Shown: positions 1 to 5,312 of the stretch, one piece after another | How positions within the stretch are numbered: the stretch's first letter is position 1 | How the letters are laid out: the number at the start of each line of letters is the position of its first letter | The notes under the pieces: model-generated | Told to the model about the DNA's origin: nothing | Database searches by the model: none | The model's input: the letters and a program-made list of their open reading frames with translations, nothing else | Assembly (NCBI GenBank): GCA_937892085.1 | Contig: CALAVD010000008.1 | Coordinates: forward strand, 1-5,312 | Length of the DNA stretch: 5,312 bases | Direction of reading: 5' to 3' | Origin: an uncultured Prevotellaceae bacterium | Lineage (GTDB): Bacteria; Bacteroidota; Bacteroidia; Bacteroidales; Muribaculaceae | Translations under genes and position numbers: made by a program

Positions 1-1056
1 CCACAAATCAGGGCAATGTACGGGGGAGACAGGAAACGTAAGACCACGCTTGTGGAATATGGCTACAGACTACCCGCCGCCATGGACAACAGACCTCTCA
101 GGTTTGACGAGTTCGAGGAACTCACCAAGCAGACAATCTATGTGAGCGCCACTCCAGCCGATTATGAGTTGGAGCGCTGCGAAGGCGTTGTCACCGAGCA
201 GATTTTGCGCCCTACAGGATTGCTCGACCCAAAGATTACTGTTCGCCCCTCGCTGGGGCAAATCGACGACCTCATCCATGAGATTGAGTTGCGTGTAGAG
301 AATGGCGAGCGTGTGCTGGTGACTACTCTCACCAAGCGCATGGCCGAGGAGTTGAACAACTACCTCGCTAAAATCGATATCAAGTGCGCCTACATACACA
401 GCGATGTAGAGACGATGGACCGCATACAAATCATTGACGACCTGCGACTTGGCGTGATTGACGTGCTCGTGGGCGTGAACCTGTTGCGCGAGGGGCTTGA
501 CTTGCCCGAAGTGTCGCTCGTTGCCATCCTCGATGCCGACAAGGAAGGATTTCTGCGCTCACACCGTGCCCTCACTCAGACCGCCGGACGCGCTGCCCGA
601 AACCTTAACGGCGAGGTGATTATGTATGCCGACAAAATCACCGACTCTATGCAACGCACCATCGATGAGACCGAACGCCGACGCACCATGCAGCTCAAGT
701 ACAATGAGGAGCACGGCATCACTCCACAAGCCATCGTCAAGGCTCGCAATGCCATCATTGGCGTTGACTCCAATATGAGTGCCAGTGACGAGACACGCCA
801 GCACGCACGACGCTACGAGAGCAACGTGGTGGACACTTCATCGCTCAAGAGCCAGGTTGAGGCAGAGTTTGACCACACCGCTGGCATCGCCGCCGATCCA
901 GTAATTGCCTACATGAAACCGCAAGACCTTGAAAAGACCATCGCATATCTCAAGAGTCAGATGGTGGCAGCAGCCAAGAATATGGAATTCCTTGCCGCTG
1001 CACAATACCGCGACGAAATTCTGAAACTTCAAGAGAGATTAGAGATTAGGGATTAA
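1..1056 (+). CDS. uvrB: UvrABC system protein B (UvrB), 5'-truncated by the window edge
   Basis: UvrB is the DNA-damage-verifying helicase-like subunit of the UvrABC nucleotide-excision repair complex: it is loaded on DNA by UvrA and then recruits UvrC. The frame is open from base 1 (it begins [14 protein letters not shown]), so the start codon lies upstream. About 351 codons are present against roughly 670 for the whole family protein; the Walker A ATPase motif, the DExx box and the damage-probing beta-hairpin are therefore outside the window. Visible landmarks are [10 protein letters not shown] (about 139-168), [22 protein letters not shown] (about 313-354), helicase motif V with [17 protein letters not shown] (about 472-522), [10 protein letters not shown], motif [11 protein letters not shown] (577-603), and the C-terminal UVR domain that contacts UvrC (about 928-1050, with the AAQYRDEI core). 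Nothing suggests damage to the gene. The 3' end is a short 7-bp tandem repeat. ygiQ follows after 5 bp. The identification is essentially certain; only the missing half is unseen. Confidence 0.98.
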   Translation, partial: PQIRAMYGGDRKRKTTLVEYGYRLPAAMDNRPLRFDEFEELTKQTIYVSATPADYELERCEGVVTEQILRPTGLLDPKITVRPSLGQIDDLIHEIELRVENGERVLVTTLTKRMAEELNNYLAKIDIKCAYIHSDVETMDRIQIIDDLRLGVIDVLVGVNLLREGLDLPEVSLVAILDADKEGFLRSHRALTQTAGRAARNLNGEVIMYADKITDSMQRTIDETERRRTMQLKYNEEHGITPQAIVKARNAIIGVDSNMSASDETRQHARRYESNVVDTSSLKSQVEAEFDHTAGIAADPVIAYMKPQDLEKTIAYLKSQMVAAAKNMEFLAAAQYRDEILKLQERLEIRD

Positions 1057-1061
1057 AGAAA

Positions 1062-2900
1062 GTGAAGAGTAAAGACCGGCATATTGAAGGACAGTGGTTG
1101 CCTACCACCATCAAGGAGATTGAGCATTTAGGATGGAATCACATCGACGTGATTCTTTTTACCGGTGATGCCTATATCGACCACCCTTCGATGGGAGTTG
1201 CTGTGATTGGGCGCACTCTTGAGGCACACGGCTACAACGTGGCGATAGTGCCACAGCCCAACTGGCGTGACGACCTGCGCGACTTCAAGAAGCTGGGCAA
1301 GCCCAGACTGTTCTTCGGCATCTCGGCAGGAGCTATGGACTCGATGGTGAACCATTACACCGCTAACCGTCGCCGTCGCAGCGACGATGCCTACACACCC
1401 AACGGTCGCGCAGGAGCCCGCCCCGACTATCCTACTATCGTATATAGCGAAATTCTCAAAAAACTGTTTGCCGATGTGCCTATAGTTGCCGGAGGCATCG
1501 AGGCTTCGCTGCGACGACTCTCGCACTACGACTACTGGCAGGACAAACTCATGCCGTCGATTATATTCAACACTCCTGTCGATATTATCACCTACGGCAT
1601 GGGCGAACTCGCCACCATCACCATTGCCAATGCGTTGAGTGCCGGCGCAAAGATTGAGGAGCTTACCGACGTGCCGCAGACGGTGGTGCGACGCCCTTTG
1701 AGCGAGATCCCGCATGAAAACGACGCCGAGAACATAGTGCTTCACCCCTTCAATGAATGCCTCAAGAATAAACGGTGCCAAGCCGAGAACTTTCGCAACA
1801 TCGAGATTGAGAGCAACCGTTGGCATGGACACACCCTGTGGCAAGCCACCGGCGACGTGGCGATAAAAGTCAATCCCATGAATCCGCCCATGACTACCGA
1901 GCAAGTGGATGCCTCGTTCGACCTCCCTTACACGCGCCTGCCTCACCCTCGCTACCGAGGCAAGCGCATCCCCGCCTACGAGATGATACGCCACTCGGTG
2001 TGCATGCACCGCGGCTGTTTTGGTGGTTGCGCCTTCTGCACCATCAGCGCTCATCAGGGCAAGTTCATCGCCTCACGCAGCAAGGCGTCGATAATGCGCG
2101 AGGTGAAGCAGGTAATCGAGATGGACGACTTCAAAGGTTACATCAGCGACCTGGGCGGACCCAGCGCCAACATGTACGGCATGCATGGTCACGACTTGGA
2201 GCGGTGCAAGAAGTGCGTGCGCCCCTCGTGCCTGCATCCAAAGCCATGCCCCAACCTGGGCAACGACCACCGGCCATTGCTCGACATCTACCACAGCGTT
2301 GACGCTCTGCCCGAGGTCAAGAAGTCGTTCATAGGCAGCGGAGTGCGCTACGACCTCTCGATGCACCGCTCAGGCGACCCTGACGTTGACAAAGCCAATG
2401 CGCAATACAATGAAGAACTGATACGCTTCCACGTCTCGGGTCGCCTCAAAGTGGCACCCGAGCACACTAACGATGCGGTGCTCAACGTCATGCGCAAGCC
2501 GTCGTTTGAATTGTTCCGGCAGTTCAAGCGCATCTTCGACCGAGTGAATGCCAAGTACCATCTAAATCAACAACTTATACCCTATTTCATATCTTCTCAC
2601 CCTGCCTGCCGCGAGACGGACATGGCGGAGCTCGCCGCGCTCACCAAGGAACTAAACTTCCACCTCGAGCAAGTGCAAGACTTTACCCCCACACCAATGA
2701 CAGTCGCTACCGAAGCGTTCTACACCGGCCTGCATCCTTACACGCTCCAAACCATCTACTGTGCTCACAGCAAGGAAGAAAAGCTCGCCCAGCGCAAGTA
2801 CTTCTTCTGGTATGACAAGCAATACAGGGCCGACATCATCCGCTCCCTCAAAAAAATGCACCGAAGCGACCTAATCAACAAGCTTTACCCCAAAAAGTGA
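1062..2900 (+). CDS. ygiQ: YgiQ family radical SAM protein
   Basis: This 612-residue protein belongs to the YgiQ family of radical SAM proteins, cytoplasmic iron-sulfur enzymes whose substrate is not established. The N-terminal family domain carries LFTGDAYIDHPSMGVAVIGR (residues 32-51). The radical SAM cluster motif CxxxCxxC is C319-FGG-C323-AF-C326, inside HRGCFGGCAFCTISAHQGK; these cysteines should bind the 4Fe-4S cluster that cleaves S-adenosylmethionine. A second cysteine group follows, C382, C385, C390 and C396, after SDLGGPSANMYG; the last three match the spacing remembered from E. coli YgiQ. The C-terminal part has APEHT, LIPYFISSHPACRETDM and QVQDFTPTPMT, typical of the family. It is shorter than E. 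coli YgiQ (about 740 residues) because the basic C-terminal tail is absent. The start is GTG: an in-frame TAG at 1047-1049 blocks extension, and the next Met (residue 44) would remove conserved sequence. It probably shares a transcript with uvrB. Confidence 0.96.
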   Translation: MKSKDRHIEGQWLPTTIKEIEHLGWNHIDVILFTGDAYIDHPSMGVAVIGRTLEAHGYNVAIVPQPNWRDDLRDFKKLGKPRLFFGISAGAMDSMVNHYTANRRRRSDDAYTPNGRAGARPDYPTIVYSEILKKLFADVPIVAGGIEASLRRLSHYDYWQDKLMPSIIFNTPVDIITYGMGELATITIANALSAGAKIEELTDVPQTVVRRPLSEIPHENDAENIVLHPFNECLKNKRCQAENFRNIEIESNRWHGHTLWQATGDVAIKVNPMNPPMTTEQVDASFDLPYTRLPHPRYRGKRIPAYEMIRHSVCMHRGCFGGCAFCTISAHQGKFIASRSKASIMREVKQVIEMDDFKGYISDLGGPSANMYGMHGHDLERCKKCVRPSCLHPKPCPNLGNDHRPLLDIYHSVDALPEVKKSFIGSGVRYDLSMHRSGDPDVDKANAQYNEELIRFHVSGRLKVAPEHTNDAVLNVMRKPSFELFRQFKRIFDRVNAKYHLNQQLIPYFISSHPACRETDMAELAALTKELNFHLEQVQDFTPTPMTVATEAFYTGLHPYTLQTIYCAHSKEEKLAQRKYFFWYDKQYRADIIRSLKKMHRSDLINKLYPKK

Positions 2901-2923
2901 AGAAAAGGGGGTTCCTTTTTCTT
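2900..2923 (+). terminator. Weak hairpin after ygiQ
   Basis: AAGAAAAGG (2900-2908) pairs with CCTTTTTCTT (2914-2923) around a GGGTT loop, with one bulged T at 2920. The hairpin begins at the last base of the ygiQ stop codon. It is A/T-rich with only three G:C pairs, and no clean T-tract follows it, so alone it would be a poor terminator. It may act together with the stronger hairpin 20 bases downstream, or it may be only a purine/pyrimidine-rich patch. Confidence 0.35.
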
Positions 2924-2943
2924 CATAAAATTTGTTAATGACT

Positions 2944-2974
2944 GACGCAAAAGGGGCTTTTTTGCGTCTTTATT
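2944..2974 (+). terminator. Intrinsic-terminator-like hairpin between ygiQ and the sigma gene
   Basis: GACGCAAAA (2944-2952) is the exact reverse complement of TTTTGCGTC (2960-2968). This gives a nine-pair stem around GGGGCTT, followed by TTTATT (2969-2974). The shape fits a Rho-independent terminator for the uvrB-ygiQ transcript, with A-run and T-run arms as in bidirectional terminators; the trailing U-tract is short and interrupted. It ends 11 bases before the chosen sigma start codon at 2980. Any sigma transcript with a normal leader would therefore carry it, so it could instead be a leader structure. That use is inferred. Confidence 0.6.
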
Positions 2975-2979
2975 GTGTA

Positions 2980-3483
2980 ATGGATGAGCGAGAGTTTGAA
3001 AAGATTGCTGTAGTGCTGCGCAAGAAGGCTGTTGCCACATGTCTGTCGTGTGGTACCGACGCGATGCAAGCCGACGATGTGGCACAAGACGTGCTACTGC
3101 GGCTGTGGCAGATGCGCAACACTCTCGACCGCTACCGTTCGCTCGAAGCTCTCGTGGTGGTGATGGCTCGTAATAACATTGCCTCACTGCATCGTAAAGG
3201 CCATAACGTGCCCATCACCACAGTGAACCACGAGCAACTGACATCGCAGATGGTGGCTCCCGACGAGGCACTTATCTCAACGCAAGAAATGGCATGGCTC
3301 AACGACGCCATCAAGAAGTTGCCCAGCACGCAATATGCAGTGCTTCACATGCGCCAGGTGGAATGTCGGAGTTACGACGAAATAGCCAAGCGCTTAGGTA
3401 TTGAGAGCAGCACGGCACGAAGCCTACTCTCAAGAGCAAGATTGAATTTATTAGAGGAAATTAAGAGAAGAAATCGACTATGA
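2980..3483 (+). CDS. ECF-type RNA polymerase sigma factor
   Basis: This 167-residue protein is a sigma-70 family factor of the extracytoplasmic-function type, with only regions 2 and 4; it would direct RNA polymerase to a small set of promoters. Region 2 spans about residues 5-74, with ADDVAQDVLLRLWQMR (31-46) and LDRYRSLEALVVVMARN (49-65), a pattern known from Bacteroidales ECF factors. Region 4 spans about 107-163: LNDAIKKLPSTQYAVLHMRQ, then a helix-turn-helix in SYDEIAKRLGIESSTARSLLSRAR (131-154). The reading frame stays open upstream to TTG 2932 and ATG 2938. ATG 2980 is preferred because MDEREFEKIA resembles the usual N-terminus of such factors and the longer forms would translate a terminator-like hairpin. 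The stop codon overlaps the next gene's ATG (ATGA, 3480-3483), implying translational coupling to a probable anti-sigma factor. A C21-L-S-C24 pair near the N-terminus is unusual. The family is certain; target genes and the exact start are not. Confidence 0.93.
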   Translation: MDEREFEKIAVVLRKKAVATCLSCGTDAMQADDVAQDVLLRLWQMRNTLDRYRSLEALVVVMARNNIASLHRKGHNVPITTVNHEQLTSQMVAPDEALISTQEMAWLNDAIKKLPSTQYAVLHMRQVECRSYDEIAKRLGIESSTARSLLSRARLNLLEEIKRRNRL

Positions 3484-4133
3484 GGAATCACGACCCACAC
3501 ATTGAATCGCTGCTTGAGAAATTTATGCAAGGCGAGACCTCACTTGAGCAAGAACGTGAGTTGAACGAGTATTTCGCTAACTCAACGTCAATACCCAAAG
3601 AATGGGAAGTCTATAGAGAAATGTTTGCCTACTTCGATGCGGGAATGCCAATCGAGGTGGAAAAACGCAAACATCACATTGCACGACCACTATGGGCACT
3701 GGCGGCTGCAGCCATTGCCACGATAGCAATAATAGTGGCACAACACCTGGAACGCAGTAATTCTAACGATAAAACAAATATTATAAAACCAATTACAGCA
3801 GAAAATGAAAACGCAAACAGTACACTCCCCGACACCATTATTATACAAGAACAAGCGCAACCCTCTCACATTGTGGCAATACAAGAATGCAAGTCCATTA
3901 AAGAGCGGCCTCATACTTCCAGCCTACATGCCACTATCGACAGCATGGAGATTGAGCGTGAACAAGGCGAGGTAGAACAGGCACAACAGGAACTCATGGC
4001 CGACAAGTTAATCATTGAACAAGAGAGGCAAGAGGCTCTTAACGAGCAATATCTAACTCGCACCCAAGCCCATCAAGCGCAACTTGCAGTACAAAACGAG
4101 AGCCCACAATTCACTCAAGTAGTATTCAAATAA
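3480..4133 (+). CDS. Probable anti-sigma factor, single-pass membrane protein
   Basis: This 217-residue protein is probably the regulator of the adjacent sigma factor. Residues 8-56 (IESLLEKFMQGETSLEQERE onwards, then PKEWEVYREMFAYFDAG) resemble the cytoplasmic N-terminal segment of small membrane proteins that follow ECF sigma genes in Bacteroidales. One hydrophobic stretch, about residues 70-87 (PLWALAAAAIATIAIIVA), follows KRKHH and predicts an N-in, C-out topology. The rest, about 130 residues, would be periplasmic: a low-complexity Asn/Ile/Thr/Pro-containing linker (93-130), then a Glu/Gln-rich helix likely to form a coiled coil (about 153-205). There is no HxxxCxxC zinc motif, so it is not a classical ZAS anti-sigma factor; its single cysteine is C137. 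The start overlaps the sigma stop by four bases, and the next gene begins 15 bp downstream. Direct binding to the sigma factor is inferred from gene order and topology; a positive co-regulator or an unrelated scaffold is possible. Confidence 0.8.
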   Translation: MRNHDPHIESLLEKFMQGETSLEQERELNEYFANSTSIPKEWEVYREMFAYFDAGMPIEVEKRKHHIARPLWALAAAAIATIAIIVAQHLERSNSNDKTNIIKPITAENENANSTLPDTIIIQEQAQPSHIVAIQECKSIKERPHTSSLHATIDSMEIEREQGEVEQAQQELMADKLIIEQERQEALNEQYLTRTQAHQAQLAVQNESPQFTQVVFK

Positions 4134-4148
4134 AAAACTCCTATTAAT

Positions 4149-5207
4149 ATGAAAAATCTATTTATCACAATCGTGATGGCAGCTGCGATGGCAATTCTAT
4201 CCATTTTTGGCTGTGCAGCGCAAGACCACGTGGCAAAGGCCTACGACAAACTATCAAAGGAGCTCAACAATGGCCATAGCACTATGAACAAGCACATCGA
4301 TTATCGAAACCAAAAATCGGGTGAAATCACTGGGGTGTGCATTGTAAACGAGTTCACCCTGCCAAGCAAAAAAGGCAATCTTATCAAAGAGTTGACACAC
4401 GCCATGACACAAGACAGCGAGAATGCCTACCACAGCGCTTCGGGAAAGGCAGGAAGCAAGGGAGTGACCTACGCTATTGCCTATGGCACTGGCAACAATG
4501 ATTTTGAACTGATTGGTGCCGACCCCGACATGAACTTCATGGTGGTGTGCTTCAAAGACAAACTGCAGAGCGATTTCCGCACCAGCTATGCCATTGAGTG
4601 GAAGCAAGACAACGACGGCAACTACTTGGGCAAAATCTACAAAATCTATGGCAAGAAGCCAAATGAGCTGACAAGCAACAGCAACCACAAGAGATCAATA
4701 GTTTACAGCAACAGCGGCAATGGCAACTTCATGCTGAATGTGGATAGCCTCACCGACATGAATGGATTAAAGAGCCTGGAGAAGCTCAATGACCTACCTG
4801 GCCAACTCGAAGTGCTGCGCGACAAACTCGGCAATGGCTACAGCCTCAAGTATTACACTAATCCAAATCGCAACGACTACGACAGCGACTGGGACTTCGA
4901 CAACACCACATGGCTCACCACTTTTGCCTTGTACTGTAACAAATTCAAGGAGAAAGAGAAAAACTCACCTGGCAAAGGCTCTGTTTACGCCACCGAGCTT
5001 CTGCAACTGTGCAAACAAGCCGACGGAGTAATCACTGCCAGCGAGAAGAAACTGTGTGTAAAGAGCTTGAAGGAGTGCCAAAAGTGCACTAACGACACCT
5101 TTGTCAACGGTCTGCTCGAAGAAGCCATCAACTGGCTTAACGGTAAGTACAAAGCTGAAAGCCACAACATCACAACCTCAAGCAGGAGCATTTTCATGTT
5201 TGCCTAA
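4149..5207 (+). CDS. Exported protein of unknown function in the sigma operon
   Basis: I do not recognise a characterised family. The 352-residue product starts with a signal peptide: MKN, a hydrophobic core at residues 4-20, then FGCAAQD. Cleavage by signal peptidase I after A24, leaving Gln at +1, is common in Bacteroidetes; IFGC22 is a poor lipobox because Phe stands at -2, but a lipoprotein cannot be excluded. The N-terminal half (about 28-170) looks like a compact alpha/beta domain: a helix, KSGEITGVCIVNEFTLP, a helix near 77-95, a Gly/Ala-rich stretch, then FMVVCFKD and a strand-rich segment with DNDGNYLGKIYKIYG. An Asn/Ser-rich linker (172-193) leads to a mainly helical C-terminal part with five of the seven mature cysteines (263, 288, 303, 310, 313). 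No T9SS sorting domain or beta-barrel signature is apparent. Lying 15 bp after the probable anti-sigma gene and just before a strong terminator, it is probably co-transcribed and may be an effector or signal partner of the circuit. Confidence 0.85.
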   Translation: MKNLFITIVMAAAMAILSIFGCAAQDHVAKAYDKLSKELNNGHSTMNKHIDYRNQKSGEITGVCIVNEFTLPSKKGNLIKELTHAMTQDSENAYHSASGKAGSKGVTYAIAYGTGNNDFELIGADPDMNFMVVCFKDKLQSDFRTSYAIEWKQDNDGNYLGKIYKIYGKKPNELTSNSNHKRSIVYSNSGNGNFMLNVDSLTDMNGLKSLEKLNDLPGQLEVLRDKLGNGYSLKYYTNPNRNDYDSDWDFDNTTWLTTFALYCNKFKEKEKNSPGKGSVYATELLQLCKQADGVITASEKKLCVKSLKECQKCTNDTFVNGLLEEAINWLNGKYKAESHNITTSSRSIFMFA

Positions 5208-5228
5208 AAAGTTTTGCAAAAATCACAA

Positions 5229-5264
5229 AAGAGCATCTTTTTTTGATGCTCTTATTTTTTCTTT
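5229..5264 (+). terminator. Strong intrinsic terminator of the sigma operon
   Basis: AAGAGCATC (5229-5237) pairs perfectly with GATGCTCTT (5245-5253), a nine-pair stem around a loop of seven T, followed by ATTTTTTCTTT (5254-5264). It begins 22 bp after the stop codon of the exported-protein gene. The stem and long T-tract are textbook features of a Rho-independent terminator and mark the 3' end of the three-gene unit. Confidence 0.93.
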
Positions 5265-5294
5265 GTAATTTAGCAAACTAAAAAATATTATGCT

Positions 5295-5312
5295 ATGATA
5301 CTTGACGAACTG
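5295..5312 (+). CDS. Possible start of a further gene, cut by the window edge
   Basis: ATG at 5295 opens a frame reading MILDEL to the end of the window, 31 bases after the upstream terminator and preceded by an A/T-rich leader without stable structure. The placement suits a new transcription unit on the same strand. Six residues are far too few to assign a product. Short cytosolic proteins of the YhcH/YjgK/YiaL family can begin in a similar way, but this is only a resemblance. Confidence 0.35.

Noticed and set aside
1128..2054. A 308-codon open frame on the - strand within ygiQ
   Set aside because: It lies wholly inside a clearly identified radical SAM gene, and its translation (rich in His, Val, Ala and Arg) resembles no protein I know. 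It is the mirror of a G/C-rich coding region.
1820..2302. A 160-codon + strand frame overlapping ygiQ in another phase
   Set aside because: Its translation is Arg/Pro/His-rich out-of-frame sequence, and it covers the radical SAM cysteine motif of the real frame.
2927..2934. AAAATTTG as a Bacteroidetes -7 element (consensus TAnnTTTG) for the sigma operon
   Set aside because: Five of six defined bases match, but no TTTG -33 element lies about 19-21 bases upstream, so it is too weak to list as a promoter.
2932..2979. N-terminal extension of the sigma factor from TTG 2932 or ATG 2938
   Set aside because: The added residues would be encoded by the terminator-like hairpin and do not resemble sigma sequence; MDEREFEKIA from ATG 2980 looks like a normal N-terminus. 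ATG 2938 remains a weaker alternative.
4206..4217. Lipoprotein signal (IFGC) in the exported protein
   Set aside because: Phe at -2 is unusual for a lipobox, and AAQ immediately after offers a typical Bacteroidetes signal peptidase I site. It is kept only as an alternative in the gene entry.
5262..5293. TTTG (5262-5265) plus TATTATGC (5286-5293) as a promoter for the next gene
   Set aside because: The spacing is right (20 bases), but the -7 element matches only three of six defined bases, and TTTG overlaps the terminator tail.

Overview
The window looks like chromosome from a member of the Bacteroidales (Prevotellaceae/Muribaculaceae-like). This is inferred from the Bacteroidetes flavour of UvrB (for example QTAGRAARN in helicase motif VI), from A/T-rich start regions without a clear Shine-Dalgarno sequence, and from a sigma/membrane-protein gene pair of a type familiar from this order. 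All genes read on the + strand. No RNA gene, CRISPR array, insertion sequence or phage gene is visible.

Layout. Positions 1-1056 hold the 3' half of uvrB, cut by the window edge. Five bases later a GTG-started gene (1062-2900) encodes a YgiQ-type radical SAM protein, so the two are probably co-transcribed. The 79-bp gap after it (2901-2979) contains two inverted repeats; the second is terminator-like and ends 11 bases before the next start codon. Then comes a tight three-gene unit: an ECF sigma factor (2980-3483), a single-pass membrane protein that is its likely anti-sigma factor (3480-4133, overlapping by ATGA), and an exported, cysteine-containing protein of unknown function (4149-5207). 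A strong intrinsic terminator follows at 5229-5264. The last 18 bases may begin another gene (ATG at 5295).

How the genes fit together. UvrB and YgiQ are housekeeping genes: nucleotide-excision repair and an uncharacterised radical SAM enzyme. The downstream unit has the architecture of an envelope-sensing circuit: a cytoplasmic sigma factor, a membrane-anchored regulator whose N-terminal segment could hold the sigma factor and whose C-terminal coiled-coil-like part would lie in the periplasm, and an exported protein as effector or signal partner. The function and the signal are not known from the sequence. This unit is the best candidate for undescribed biology here, although sigma/anti-sigma modules as such are well known. 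Base composition falls from uvrB/ygiQ towards the membrane and exported genes.
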